Origin: Evansella halocellulosilytica
GTDB taxonomy: Bacteria > Bacillota > Bacilli > Bacillales > Salisediminibacteriaceae
Direction of reading: 5' to 3'
Assembly (NCBI RefSeq): GCF_002335745.1
Contig: NZ_NIST01000001.1
Location: 1,584,039-1,648,038, forward strand
Length of the DNA: 64,000 nt
Below are positions 36,044 through 45,611 of this stretch, in pieces. How positions within the stretch are numbered: position 1 is the stretch's first letter; each line of letters begins with the position of its first letter. The position numbers and the translations under genes are program-made. The notes beneath the pieces are model-generated. The model made no database searches and had not been told where the DNA came from. It saw nothing but the letters and a program-made list of their open reading frames with translations.

Positions 36044-37372
36044 GTGTATGGTTTTTCTACAGTGAAAGCGATGCGGTCACATGCTGGAAAATTAGACAAA
36101 CCTTTCAGAGATCGAATGTTGAATATGTATAGACCATTTAGATGGACACCTTGCTTTTTGCACAAACCTTTAGATGCAATATTGAAGAGAATGAAAAAGG
36201 TATCTGTCGTTGTCCAATTTGAGGAAGGCTGCTTTTATGACGGATGTGAGGAATTTGATTCAGTTGTCAAAAAACATGCTAGATGTAAACGGAAATTAGA
36301 GTTTCCGAGCATTTCATGCTGTAGTGCAAATATTACTCCACAAGCGTTAGAAGAGTTGCTATCTTCATGTAAGTTTATGAAAAAAATCTATTTAAATCGA
36401 GAGGTTTATGCATTATTAGACACAGCAGTAGAGTCTAGTAATGCGAATAATATCGTTCGAAATGGTAGTGAAGTCACAGGAGAGGGTGTCAATATCGCTG
36501 TCATTGATACAGGTGTGCATCCACACGAAGACTTATCAGGAAGAATGACTGAATTTGTCGATTTAATTAATAACCGTAACGAGCCGTATGATGATAATGG
36601 ACATGGAACACATTGTGCGGGGGATGCGGCAGGTGATGGTGCAGCTTCTGATGGGGAATATGCAGGACCTGCACCTGAAGCAAACATCGTGGGGATTAAA
36701 GCACTTGATAAAAATGGAGCAGGTACATTAGAAACGATTATTCAAGGTGTACAATGGTGTATTGATTATAATGAAGGAAATACGGACAGTCCTATTCACG
36801 TCTTAAGTATGTCATTAGGAAGCAACGCGCAACAATACGAAAATGAAAATGATGACCCGATGGTGCAAATCGTCAATCAAGCATGGGAAGCGGGAATTGT
36901 TGTCGTTGCCGCAGCTGGAAATTCTGGTCCGGAGCCTTCTACGATTGCAAGTCCTGGTATTAGTAGTCAAATTATCACAGTAGGAGCGCTAGATGATCGA
37001 GGAACAGTAGATCGTTCAGATGATGAAGTAGCGAGCTTTTCAAGTCGAGGGCCAACAATATATGGTGTAGAGAAGCCGGACATTTTAGCACCAGGCGTAA
37101 ATATAACGTCATTAAGAGCACCAAACTCAAGTTTAGATAAGTTTCAGAAAGGAGAACGAGTCGGTTCAGATTATATGACGTTATCGGGTACGTCAATGGC
37201 AACACCAATTTGTGCAGGAATTGTCGCGCTGATCCTTCAAGTGAATCCGCAGCTTAGCCCAGACGAGGTGAAAGAGCTCATTCGAAATGGAGCCGATTTA
37301 TGGACTGATCGAGACCCTAACATTTACGGAGCAGGCTATATAAACGGGGAAAATTCTGTTCCAGAACAATAA
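36044..37372 (+). CDS. aprX: AprX-type subtilisin-like serine protease
   Basis: 442 residues, the same length as I recall for B. subtilis AprX, with a matching N-terminus (RPFRWTPCFLHK) and no signal peptide. The catalytic triad is visible: D155 (VIDTGVH), H187 (GHGTHCAG) and S384 (GTSMATP), with oxyanion Asn in AAAGNSGP. The long N-terminal part acts as a propeptide-like domain. The start is GTG 36044, about 10 bp after AAAAGGAG. It is monocistronic; AprX is generally a stationary-phase protease. Confidence 0.93.
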   Translation: MYGFSTVKAMRSHAGKLDKPFRDRMLNMYRPFRWTPCFLHKPLDAILKRMKKVSVVVQFEEGCFYDGCEEFDSVVKKHARCKRKLEFPSISCCSANITPQALEELLSSCKFMKKIYLNREVYALLDTAVESSNANNIVRNGSEVTGEGVNIAVIDTGVHPHEDLSGRMTEFVDLINNRNEPYDDNGHGTHCAGDAAGDGAASDGEYAGPAPEANIVGIKALDKNGAGTLETIIQGVQWCIDYNEGNTDSPIHVLSMSLGSNAQQYENENDDPMVQIVNQAWEAGIVVVAAAGNSGPEPSTIASPGISSQIITVGALDDRGTVDRSDDEVASFSSRGPTIYGVEKPDILAPGVNITSLRAPNSSLDKFQKGERVGSDYMTLSGTSMATPICAGIVALILQVNPQLSPDEVKELIRNGADLWTDRDPNIYGAGYINGENSVPEQ

Positions 37373-37442
37373 GTTATGTTAGAAAAAATAGGTGGAGGCG
37401 ATTGAAGAAGGGAATCCCTGTTCATTCGCCTCTTTTACTATT

Positions 37443-38066
37443 TTATCCAGCGGTCACGTTGATGATCGAGTTTACCTCTTTCTTTTGTTCGAGTAAGTCG
37501 AGGAGAACATTCGCTAAATCTAATCTGGAAATTTCATATGGGCTGGAATTGAAGTCAGTTCCAGCTTTTGTGATCCGGACTTGATTTGTTTCAGGTTTAT
37601 TAGTTAGTTGTGTTGGCCTAACGATCGTCCATTCTGTTTGACTAGAAGCAATCAGCTGTTCGGCAGATTTTATATCAGACAAGGTGTGACGTATGAACCA
37701 TCGGATCATTGATATCGTAATTCTTGGGCGCTTTCCATCAATTAAGTAAGAGCTGACGAAAAGTAGACGACTCACTTTTTCATTCTCCATTCCTCGAATA
37801 ATGTTACGAATCACATCGGTCGTTTCCGTTACCCCTTTTTTATTATCTGAACCGACGATGGCTAGTACGGCTTCTTGCCCAGCAATTGCTTGTTGGACAT
37901 CGGATGAGTTGAGCCCATTTCCTTGAATAACTTTTTTTAATCCTTGGACAGTTGCTAATTTTTGCTCACGTCGTGTAAACGCGGTGATTTCATGTCTACG
38001 ATTAATCGCTTTTTCTAACACTTGTAAACCGGTTGAACTAGTTGAACCGAATACAGCAATTTTCAC
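37443..38066 (-). CDS. NAD(P)-binding (NmrA/SDR-like) protein
   Basis: 207 residues starting MKIAVFGSTSSTGLQVLEKA, a Rossmann loop of the atypical SDR type, followed by 'VLAIVGSDN' and 'WTIVRPTQLTNKP'. It is probably an NAD(P)H-dependent reductase or flavin-reductase-like protein. It lies 28 bp downstream of the MarR gene on the same strand, so they probably form one redox- or compound-responsive operon. Confidence 0.82.
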   Translation of the reverse strand: MKIAVFGSTSSTGLQVLEKAINRRHEITAFTRREQKLATVQGLKKVIQGNGLNSSDVQQAIAGQEAVLAIVGSDNKKGVTETTDVIRNIIRGMENEKVSRLLFVSSYLIDGKRPRITISMIRWFIRHTLSDIKSAEQLIASSQTEWTIVRPTQLTNKPETNQVRITKAGTDFNSSPYEISRLDLANVLLDLLEQKKEVNSIINVTAG

Positions 38067-38094
38067 TCTAAGCCCTCCTTTCTATAATGGTGTG

Positions 38095-38571
38095 TTAACG
38101 ATTCTTTCTTATTTCATTCACTTGATTACTCACGCTTTGCAACACCTTCTTTAGCCCGCTCATCATGACTTTGAGCTCTTCATTGTTTATTCCAGTGAGG
38201 CTTTGACGGGTTATCTTCTCTAATTTTTCTTCTATTTTAGGTACTACTTCCTTGCCTCCATCTGTTAAGTAAAGCATTTGATATCGTTTATCGGAACGGT
38301 CGACTTCCCTTCGTACATACCCTTCAGCTTCTAGTTTTCGAATCGCCTTTGCGGTTGTCGTTTTATCGATTAGAAGTTCTTCACTTAACTTTTTTTGTGA
38401 AATGCCTTCCGTTGTCGCAATGGCTAGCAAAAAACTAAGCTGGCCGCTGCCAATATTGTACTCCTCAAGGTCATCAGACACTAAAATCTGCAGATGGCGA
38501 TAAATGGCTGAAATATACATACCAAGAGCATTTGAGTCAGTTTGCATATCCGTTTGTAAATCATGATTCAT
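38095..38571 (-). CDS. MarR family transcriptional regulator
   Basis: 158 residues with the MarR winged helix: 'GISQKKLSEELLIDKTTTAKAIRKLEAEGYV', then the wing (RREVDRSDKRYQMLYLT). ATG 38571 is chosen because TTAGGAG lies just upstream, inside the longer alternative frame. Two copies of a 14-bp dyad site overlap its promoter, which suggests autoregulation of the MarR/SDR operon. Confidence 0.9.
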   Translation of the reverse strand: MNHDLQTDMQTDSNALGMYISAIYRHLQILVSDDLEEYNIGSGQLSFLLAIATTEGISQKKLSEELLIDKTTTAKAIRKLEAEGYVRREVDRSDKRYQMLYLTDGGKEVVPKIEEKLEKITRQSLTGINNEELKVMMSGLKKVLQSVSNQVNEIRKNR

Positions 38572-38584
38572 AAGATCACTCCTA

Positions 38585-38640
38585 AATAGCATGCTATTGC
38601 AACTAATTTAAGTATAACGAAAAATAACATGTCATTGCAA
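38585..38640 (-). promoter_or_regulatory. marR promoter with two MarR-type operators
   Basis: On the minus strand TTGCAA and TTATAC are 17 bp apart. A perfect 14-bp palindrome AATAGCATGCTATT (38585-38598) lies at the start of the transcript, and a near copy, AATGACATGTTATT (38623-38636), lies in the promoter. Both are preceded by TTAGTTGC or AGTTGC, giving a direct repeat about 38 bp apart. Confidence 0.75.
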
Positions 38641-38704
38641 CTAATTGATTGTAGAGAAATTATGTATATTTGCACAAACAATTCCAATATAAAGAAATAA
38701 GAAA

Positions 38705-38733
38705 TGGCCCTCACCACGGTGGGTGTGGGCCAC
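38705..38733 (-). terminator. terminator of the TcaA-like gene
   Basis: GC-rich hairpin GGCC...CACC/GGTG...GGGCC, followed on the minus strand by a T-rich tract. It ends 27 bp before the stop of the neighbouring minus-strand gene. Confidence 0.55.
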
Positions 38734-38759
38734 TCTATTTAAGTCCTAGCCTCATGTTT

Positions 38760-40226
38760 TTAAAACTCAAACGATTCTTGATCGTCGCTGTTAGTGATGA
38801 AGAAATGACCGACATCATAATTTTCGATAGCCCACTCCCCTTGTTCTTCATCATAATAGGCATGAACATAGTAGGTTGTACGATTGTAGTCGTCATCCTC
38901 TCGAAGCAAAGCATAGGTTCTCACATCAGGCTCATACACGGTGTACTCGGCTTCAACCTCGAGCTCATATCGCTCTGTTTCCTCATTATACTCAGGTAAA
39001 GCTAATGAATCGAGACGATATCTTGAAGCAACGACTTCTCCAATATATTCGCCGCTGCGGTCTTGTAGCTCATCATGTAAGTCTGAAATTCGCTCTTTAT
39101 ATTCGTCTGAAGCATAAGACATGATAGAAGTATCTCCTGTAACAAGTGCCTCCGTATGCTGTTGCCAATTTTCATTGAGTGTCGCCATGATTTCCATTTT
39201 GTCATCTTCGGTAAGGACTTCGATATCGTCTATATAAATGGATGCCTGTTCAACAGGTATGTCATCAGTTTGGACGTCATTCCATGGGAACTCTCTTTTA
39301 AATGAAACAGTTGCGGAGCCATCAACAGGTAAGATGCCGATTTCTTGTGGCTCTGGACCAATCGTAATATCCGAAGGTTCACCATTAATGTAAACGATCG
39401 AATCTTCATAAGGTGCGGAAGCTTCAATCGTTTCAATTTCAAATTGTAACTCAGCAGTGTCATACTCGTTTGCTAATTCAAATAAGTGAACGTCTACATC
39501 TTTTTCTACATCCATTAAGTCAGATTCTACGGTTCCGTGTACGTTAAATGATCCAGGTGTAAGGGGTCCGATTCGGACTCCATTATCGATTTGTTCAAAC
39601 TTATCTATAACTTGGCCATTAATGGAAAATGTGACATCCTCTTCATTCGTTAAAACATGTATATAAGCAGGGGTTATCTCAAATGAATAATCATCAAATA
39701 ACAACCAGCGTTTTCCGTCTTGTTTTAATGAAACAGTCGCATACTGAGCAGAATTGCTACGGTCAATTTGTTGATTTGCATCACTGCCAGATTCGTCTAA
39801 CAGTTCGGCGTGATGTTCTAGCTTCGTATATAATTCTTCTTTTGACTCATGGTTTTCATTTAAATAAGTGATGAATGCTTCAGCATCCTCTCTTGTAAAC
39901 TCCCAATTGTCGCCATTTTCAAGAACAGTCGTTAGAAGGTAATCAACATCTTCCTCCTCGATCGCAGCACGAAAATCATGAACATAGCTTCCAGCAGTAA
40001 CGGAGTTTTTCCCGATCTGATAAAGGACGGTCGCCGCTATACCTAGTAAAATAACGATTCCTAATATAGATAGTGTAAAACGAGAGAAACGCGGTGACTT
40101 TTCACTCGATTCTGTTGGTTCGACTTCTTCTACATCGTCTACTTTTTCTTTGGTTACTTCCAACCCGCACTCAGGGCAAAAGTTTCCATCTTCTTTTACG
40201 TGATGACCACAATTTTTACAAACCAT
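38760..40226 (-). CDS. zinc-ribbon membrane protein, TcaA-like
   Basis: 488 residues. The N-terminal zinc ribbon (CKNCGHHVKEDGNFCPECG) is followed by an acidic linker, one membrane helix (about 59-80) and a large extracytoplasmic region. This matches TcaA-type proteins linked to glycopeptide response in staphylococci. The C-terminal ~130 residues look like an NTF2-type domain. ATG 40226 follows GAGGTGG. It may sense cell-wall stress, but that is inferred. Confidence 0.75.
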   Translation of the reverse strand: MVCKNCGHHVKEDGNFCPECGLEVTKEKVDDVEEVEPTESSEKSPRFSRFTLSILGIVILLGIAATVLYQIGKNSVTAGSYVHDFRAAIEEEDVDYLLTTVLENGDNWEFTREDAEAFITYLNENHESKEELYTKLEHHAELLDESGSDANQQIDRSNSAQYATVSLKQDGKRWLLFDDYSFEITPAYIHVLTNEEDVTFSINGQVIDKFEQIDNGVRIGPLTPGSFNVHGTVESDLMDVEKDVDVHLFELANEYDTAELQFEIETIEASAPYEDSIVYINGEPSDITIGPEPQEIGILPVDGSATVSFKREFPWNDVQTDDIPVEQASIYIDDIEVLTEDDKMEIMATLNENWQQHTEALVTGDTSIMSYASDEYKERISDLHDELQDRSGEYIGEVVASRYRLDSLALPEYNEETERYELEVEAEYTVYEPDVRTYALLREDDDYNRTTYYVHAYYDEEQGEWAIENYDVGHFFITNSDDQESFEF

Positions 40227-40651
40227 TTTTACCACCTCGATTAAAAATAACATTCAATGTACGATTCAATAATTCATCGGCTTTTACGAAAAAAAGATTC
40301 TTTTATTCATAAAATAAAACCATTTCAATATCATGTGATAGTGTTAAATCATTCAGTTAAATCATAATGTATTCTCCCATTATCACCATGTTATTCCTTC
40401 TACATGGTAAGAATGAACAAAACGACATTGATGATAAGAAATTCATAAAAAAATGGAAAATGTAGTTTAAAAAATAGCAAAATAGAGCAAATATTAATAT
40501 AATCCATACGAGTAAAATTTTAACATCGTAAAAATAGGGATGGACAGATGCCGTTCGTCATAATTCATAAGCTGAATTTCTTAATTAGTTGAATGAAATG
40601 TGAGGATTGTAACATTTAGAGTGTGAAAATAGTAACAAAATGGAGGGTATT
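40227..40651. other. intergenic region between divergent genes
   Basis: A 425-bp AT-rich stretch upstream of both the TcaA-like gene and the small membrane protein gene. It must hold both promoters, but I cannot single out convincing elements. No gene is seen. Confidence 0.6.
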
Positions 40652-40840
40652 ATGAAAAAACAAGATGACACAACCGTATTAAACAAACAAATAAAGGAGC
40701 AGTTTGAGGCAAATGTAAGTAGTTCGAAGAATCAAGAAAATGAGAATGTTCACTATAAGAAACGCTGGTTTGTTGGGATTATTCCATATTTCATTATGAT
40801 ACTTTCAGCGGCTATTTTGATTACATACACCTTGCTTTAA
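40652..40840 (+). CDS. small single-pass membrane protein
   Basis: 62 residues starting MKKQDDTTVLNKQIK: a charged N-terminal half, then one C-terminal membrane helix (VGIIPYFIMILSAAILITYTLL). TGGAGGG lies 6 bp before ATG 40652. I recognise no family. The tail-anchor-like topology upstream of the Tad locus is noted without claiming a link. Confidence 0.65.
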   Translation: MKKQDDTTVLNKQIKEQFEANVSSSKNQENENVHYKKRWFVGIIPYFIMILSAAILITYTLL

Positions 40841-41191
40841 TAAGGAAGAGATTACTTTAGGTATAAAGTCATCATTCAGTAACTTTTCTCTAGTTTAGGA
40901 AAAAATAACCCTTTTTAGTGAGATCATCCCATTATTTTCTATATATAGTATAATAATGGGCGATTTAACAGTGGGATTTTGACAAATTCTTCATTCATTC
41001 TATGAAAAAATAATGGGTTCTTCGATATTTTCTGGCTCAATTCTTTGTCAAGAATGGTTGGAGTTGCTTGGAGATAGAAGTGCGAGTAAAGTCTTAGAAA
41101 TGATTACCTGTTCTAGCTTTACATAGATCTTTGTTACTTAATAGATTCCATAAGAGATATTGGAGCCAAAAACATAAAGGAAGTGAAGAAA
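40841..41191. other. regulatory region upstream of the Tad locus
   Basis: A 351-bp AT-rich stretch with an inverted repeat CCCATTATT (40928-40936)/AATAATGGG (40952-40960) and a third AATAATGGG-type half at about 41006. It may be an operator or terminator. No gene is seen. Confidence 0.45.
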
Positions 41192-42307
41192 TTGAATAAA
41201 TTAAAAATTGTATTAGCTGATCGTGATAAATCATTCGTCGAGTCTTTTGGGAATTATGTTACTTCATCTTCATTTCGCAATCAATTTGATTTGAAACTGT
41301 TTACGAGTGAGGAAACATTTGAGCAATATTTAAGTAAAGGCCATGAAATTGATATCATGCTTATAAAGGAAGGCTTTACTACAAAAAATTTACATAACCG
41401 AGATCAATACCTTCTTCTAACACTCGTTGAGCATGATGAAAAGGTGAAAGAAGCTGAGATTTTTAAATATCAACCGTTGAATAGCTTAATTTCAATGATC
41501 TTAACAAGCTTTTATGAATCTTTTTCTGGCTCAAGCTCTTCATTAGCCCGCACGAATAACACGCACGTATTATCTGTGTTCTCTCCTTCAGGAGGGAGTG
41601 GGAAAACGACGTTGGCTGTTACGATGTCTCACCAGCTTAGTTTGCAAAATTATCGTGTATTTTACTTGAATTTAGAACTGTATAATTCCACTTCACTTTA
41701 CTTTCAAACGACTGAAGATAGCCCATCACTGCAGGTATTCTATTACTTGAAAGCAAGGAAAGAACAGCTATTAGCTAAAATTGAGAAGCTGAAACGGCAT
41801 GACCCGCATATGCAAGTTGACTACTTTGACATGCTGCCTAGTCCAGACGAGATTATGGAAGTGAGCAGAGATGATGTTCAATTGTTGTTGCAAACGCTCG
41901 TTAACACTGGGGAATATGATTACATCGTCGTTGATCTAGACAGCTCCTTACACGACATTACTCAAGGAGGACTAAAAGCGTCACATCAAATTATTTGGCT
42001 ACTAAATAATGATAGCCAAAGCTTCTTGAAGTCAAAGGTATTGTTAGATAGCACTGAAGACTTCTTTGAAAAGAAAAACTTTTTGGCTGAAAAAGCAACG
42101 TTTGTCCTTAATCGTTTTCAAAACCAATTATCAGAAGAAATTGTTTCTTATCATTTTCCGATCAAAGCATACTTACCTTTTGTGAAGGAATGGACTGATG
42201 TGACAGATAGAAATAGTCTTTTCTATCATCCGGTCATGTCGAAAGAAGTAAATTTACTCATACAAGATATTGTTAAAGGCTCTCAGGCAGGTGTTCCAAA
42301 TGGTTGA
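41192..42307 (+). CDS. tadZ: TadZ/CpaE-like ATPase
   Basis: 371 residues. An N-terminal receiver-like domain (LKIVLADRDKSFVESF) lacks a clear phosphorylation site. It is followed by a MinD/ParA-type ATPase with deviant Walker A SPSGGSGKTT and 'DYIVVDLDSS'. TadZ localises the Tad pilus machine at the cell pole in known systems. TTG 41192 is preferred (AAAGGAAG about 10 bp upstream); GTG 41183 is the alternative. It overlaps the tadA start by 8 bp. Confidence 0.85.
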   Translation: MNKLKIVLADRDKSFVESFGNYVTSSSFRNQFDLKLFTSEETFEQYLSKGHEIDIMLIKEGFTTKNLHNRDQYLLLTLVEHDEKVKEAEIFKYQPLNSLISMILTSFYESFSGSSSSLARTNNTHVLSVFSPSGGSGKTTLAVTMSHQLSLQNYRVFYLNLELYNSTSLYFQTTEDSPSLQVFYYLKARKEQLLAKIEKLKRHDPHMQVDYFDMLPSPDEIMEVSRDDVQLLLQTLVNTGEYDYIVVDLDSSLHDITQGGLKASHQIIWLLNNDSQSFLKSKVLLDSTEDFFEKKNFLAEKATFVLNRFQNQLSEEIVSYHFPIKAYLPFVKEWTDVTDRNSLFYHPVMSKEVNLLIQDIVKGSQAGVPNG

Positions 42308-43523
42308 AGATAAGGTTGTAAAAGAATTAATCCAAAAACTACGGGAAACGCTCGACTTAATGCACTCTATCCCGAATGATGAACTTTTAGAATACGTAGA
42401 AGCGGCTGTGTTTGAATATGCAGAGGAACACCGGATCAAGTCAGCTGAGATGAGGTGGTTAGTCGATCGTATCTACCATGCTTTTCGAGGCTACGATGTG
42501 TTGCAGCCCTTACTTGATGACAAATCAATTACGGAAATCATGGTCAACAATCATAAAGAGATTTTTATTGAGAAAAACGGTGAAGTCTCACAAGTTCATG
42601 TCGCTTTTGAGAATGAGCAAAAACTCGAAGACATTATTCAGGCAATTGTTTCAAAAGTGGACCGGGTTGTAAACGAATCTTCACCTATTGTCGATGCAAG
42701 GTTAAAAGATGGTTCCCGTGTCAATGTAGTGTTACCGCCAATCGCCTTAAAAGGACCTGTCATTACGATTAGAAAGTTTCCAGAAAAGCCATTAACAATT
42801 GATGACTTAATTGAGAAGAAGGCAATTTCCGTAGAAGCAGCTGACTTTCTAAAAGATCTCGTAGCTTCCAAATACAACATCTTTATCGGCGGCGGAACGG
42901 GTTCTGGGAAAACGACGTTTTTAAATGTGTTGTCTAATTTTATCCCGAAAGATGAACGGATTATTACGATTGAAGACTCAGCCGAATTACAAATTAAAAA
43001 TGTTCCGAATATCGTCAGTTTGGAAACGCGTAATGCAAACACAGAAGGCAAAGGTGAAATAACCATTCGTGAGTTAATTAAAACGTCGTTACGAATGCGT
43101 CCAAACCGAATTATTGTTGGTGAGGTACGGGGGGAAGAGGCACTCGACATGCTCCAGGCAATGAATACCGGGCATGATGGTTCGTTATCAACCGGACATG
43201 CGAACTCTGTAGAAGATATGCTCAGCCGGCTGGAGACGATGGTGTTAAGTGGTGCTCATTTACCAATTCAAGTCATTCGTCAGCAAATTAGCTCTGCGAT
43301 TGATATTATGGTTCACCTTACTAGATTACGAGACCATTCAAGAAAAGTTGTCGCTATTAGTGAACTGTTGCATGTGGAAAATGGAGAAATTGAAATCAAT
43401 CCATTATATGAATTTGTGGAGGAAGGTGAAGCGCCAAATGGAGAAATCATCGGCTCTCTTCAACCGACTGGAAATGAATTATTGTCGAAGTCAAAGCTTC
43501 ATCTAGCTGGGATTCATTCCTAG
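42300..43523 (+). CDS. tadA: TadA/CpaF pilus assembly ATPase
   Basis: 407 residues of the VirB11-like secretion ATPase family: Walker A FIGGGTGSGKTT, Asp box 'ITIEDSAELQI', Walker B RPNRIIVGEVRGEE and His box 'GHDGSLSTGHAN'. It powers Flp pilin polymerisation. The start ATG 42300 overlaps tadZ and has CAGGCAGGTG upstream. The frame is intact. Confidence 0.95.
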   Translation: MVEDKVVKELIQKLRETLDLMHSIPNDELLEYVEAAVFEYAEEHRIKSAEMRWLVDRIYHAFRGYDVLQPLLDDKSITEIMVNNHKEIFIEKNGEVSQVHVAFENEQKLEDIIQAIVSKVDRVVNESSPIVDARLKDGSRVNVVLPPIALKGPVITIRKFPEKPLTIDDLIEKKAISVEAADFLKDLVASKYNIFIGGGTGSGKTTFLNVLSNFIPKDERIITIEDSAELQIKNVPNIVSLETRNANTEGKGEITIRELIKTSLRMRPNRIIVGEVRGEEALDMLQAMNTGHDGSLSTGHANSVEDMLSRLETMVLSGAHLPIQVIRQQISSAIDIMVHLTRLRDHSRKVVAISELLHVENGEIEINPLYEFVEEGEAPNGEIIGSLQPTGNELLSKSKLHLAGIHS

Positions 43524-43549
43524 AATATAAATGAAAATGGTGACGTAAC

Positions 43550-44491
43550 ATGAACCAAGATCAACTCATTCTGCTCTTATTGCCAGTCATTTTTATCATC
43601 TACATAGTGGCTGTGAAAAAGCGAGATAAAAAGAAAAACAAGAACGAAGAAAGTGAACCGAGGGAGAAAAGTTCTTTTGAAAAAAGAGCGATGGAAATTA
43701 GAAAAGAAGCAGAACAAAAAAGATCTATCCAAGTTGTCGGTCATTTAATTGATTATTCTACATACCGATTTTCTTTAGGAGACTTTATTAAATATTTTTT
43801 AATTGCTGCTGCTGCTCTGTTTGGACTAGGCTATTTATTTTATGAAAGTTTCATAGCAGCTATCATATTAGCCTCTTTCGGTTTATTGTTTCCGAGAATC
43901 CAAAGGAAAAAATTGTTAGAAACCCGGAAAGAAAAGTTGAACCTGCAATTTAAAGAAGCAATTGCCTCTTTATCGTCGTCCCTAGCTGCAGGAAGGTCAA
44001 TTGAAAACAGTTTTCGTGAAGTGGTAGAAGACTTAAAGCTGCTTTACCCAGACCCAAATACGTACATTATTCGAGAATTTGAGGTTATTAACAGGCGTGT
44101 CGAGAACGGTGAAACGGTTGAGAGAGCGATACAAGATTTTGCCCACAGGTCAGACTCAGAAGATATTTTAAATTTTGCTGACGTATTTATTACTTGTAAG
44201 CGGACTGGAGGGAATCTCGTAGAAGTCATCCGTCGTACGTCTGATGTTATTAGTGAAAAGATAGATATCCAACAGGAAGTACAAGTGATGTTAGCGCAAA
44301 AGCGCTTTGAATCCCGAATCCTATCGATTATGCCGATCGGAATGATTGCACTTTTGAAATATTCGTCAGGAGACTATTTAGCTCCTTTATATGATTGGCA
44401 GCAGTTTGGCCCGATCATTATGACGATCTGTCTCGGTATCCTATTATTTTCAATTTGGCTGTCTCAGCGCATTATGAATATTAAGGTGTGA
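43550..44491 (+). CDS. tadB: TadB-like inner-membrane platform protein
   Basis: 313 residues of the type II secretion F (GspF) family: an N-terminal helix, a charged cytosolic segment, two helices near 80-115, and the conserved 'FKEAIASLSSSLAAGRSIENSF' core, with C-terminal membrane helices. With TadC it forms the pilus assembly platform. The gene ends 5 bp before the chosen tadC start. Confidence 0.9.
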   Translation: MNQDQLILLLLPVIFIIYIVAVKKRDKKKNKNEESEPREKSSFEKRAMEIRKEAEQKRSIQVVGHLIDYSTYRFSLGDFIKYFLIAAAALFGLGYLFYESFIAAIILASFGLLFPRIQRKKLLETRKEKLNLQFKEAIASLSSSLAAGRSIENSFREVVEDLKLLYPDPNTYIIREFEVINRRVENGETVERAIQDFAHRSDSEDILNFADVFITCKRTGGNLVEVIRRTSDVISEKIDIQQEVQVMLAQKRFESRILSIMPIGMIALLKYSSGDYLAPLYDWQQFGPIIMTICLGILLFSIWLSQRIMNIKV

Positions 44492-44496
44492 TCGAA

Positions 44497-45360
44497 ATGC
44501 TGATATACGTTAGCTTGATCCTTATTGTTATCGTTTTTTACTTTATATTATCTATTAAATCGCGCAATAAGTATGATGACATCATTGAAGAATTTAAAGA
44601 AGAGTACCCGCTCATGTTTATGGCACCTGTTTCCTTACATGTACTCTATTCATTTCGGTTACTTGAGCGATTTCATACACAAGTGTCATTTGTTCAGCAA
44701 AAAATGATTAGTTTACACGGGACGAGAGATGCGTTAAAGCATACACAAATGTTTATTACGCAACTATTGTCAACGGTTTTGTTAGGGCTGTTAGGCTCCT
44801 TTATGCTCCCGTTAGTCACAGACGGTGACAATATCATGTTTATCGCTGGTCTTATTTTCACCGTTGCGATACCAATGCTGCTTATTAACCAGCTTTCTAA
44901 AAAAGAGAAGGAACGGAAGGATAAAATTATTCTTGAACTTCCTGAAGTCGTCAATAAAATCATTTTGTTAGTAAACGCTGGAGAAACGGTGCAACAAGCG
45001 TTGATTCGTTGTGTCGAGCTAAAAAGCGACCACGATTCGCCGCTCTATGATGAATTGAAAATTGCCGTTAACAGGATTACGAGTAATGAACCTTTCCCAT
45101 TAGTCATGAATGAATTCAGTAAGAGATGTTCGATTCAAGATGTGTCCATCTTTACGACGACCGTGCTCCTTAATTACCGAAAAGGCGGTCAAGATTTAAT
45201 TTTATCTTTACGGGAGCTGTCACATGACTTATGGGAAAAACGGAAGAGTATCTCAAAAACGAAAGGGGAAGAAGCATCATCTAAGCTCGTCTTTCCCCTC
45301 ATCTTAATCTTTGTTGCAGTAATGATTATTGTCGGTTATCCGGCGATAACCATTTTGTAA
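44497..45360 (+). CDS. tadC: TadC-like inner-membrane platform protein
   Basis: 287 residues, second GspF-type protein with 'LPEVVNKIILLVNAGETVQQAL' and membrane helices at the N-terminus, around 95-140, and at the C-terminus (FPLILIFVAVMIIVGYPAITIL). ATG 44497 follows AAGGTG. It is the partner of TadB. Confidence 0.88.
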   Translation: MLIYVSLILIVIVFYFILSIKSRNKYDDIIEEFKEEYPLMFMAPVSLHVLYSFRLLERFHTQVSFVQQKMISLHGTRDALKHTQMFITQLLSTVLLGLLGSFMLPLVTDGDNIMFIAGLIFTVAIPMLLINQLSKKEKERKDKIILELPEVVNKIILLVNAGETVQQALIRCVELKSDHDSPLYDELKIAVNRITSNEPFPLVMNEFSKRCSIQDVSIFTTTVLLNYRKGGQDLILSLRELSHDLWEKRKSISKTKGEEASSKLVFPLILIFVAVMIIVGYPAITIL

Positions 45361-45395
45361 ATATATGTTTCATTAAAGAAAAGGAGGATTTTCAA

Positions 45396-45587
45396 ATGGG
45401 GAATTTGAAAAATTTGATGAAAGATTTTTGGAATGATGAAGAAGGGCTTCAAACATTGGAAATCATGCTGATTATCGCCGTTCTTGTCGTAATTGCCCTT
45501 GCGTTCCGAGAGCAAATTATGGGATGGGTCGACGACCTGTTGCAATTTGGCGATGATAATATAAATGATTTCCAACAAAATGATTAA
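45396..45587 (+). CDS. flp: Flp1-type IVb pilin
   Basis: 63 residues: a short charged leader (WNDEEG) followed by LQTLEIMLIIAVLVVIALAF. The leader peptidase site is G17/L18 with the conserved Glu at +5 (E22). This is the structural subunit of the Tad pilus. A strong AAGGAGG precedes the ATG. The C-terminus is short and acidic. Confidence 0.9.
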   Translation: MGNLKNLMKDFWNDEEGLQTLEIMLIIAVLVVIALAFREQIMGWVDDLLQFGDDNINDFQQND

Positions 45588-45611
45588 TATATGGTTTTAA
45601 GAGGCAATCAT

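Noticed and set aside
37402-37584. Small plus-strand gene opposite the NAD(P)-binding gene
   Set aside because: It lies almost wholly antisense to a well-supported coding region and lacks a credible start.
42638-43150. 170-codon minus-strand frame within tadA
   Set aside because: Shadow of the strongly conserved TadA ATPase frame.
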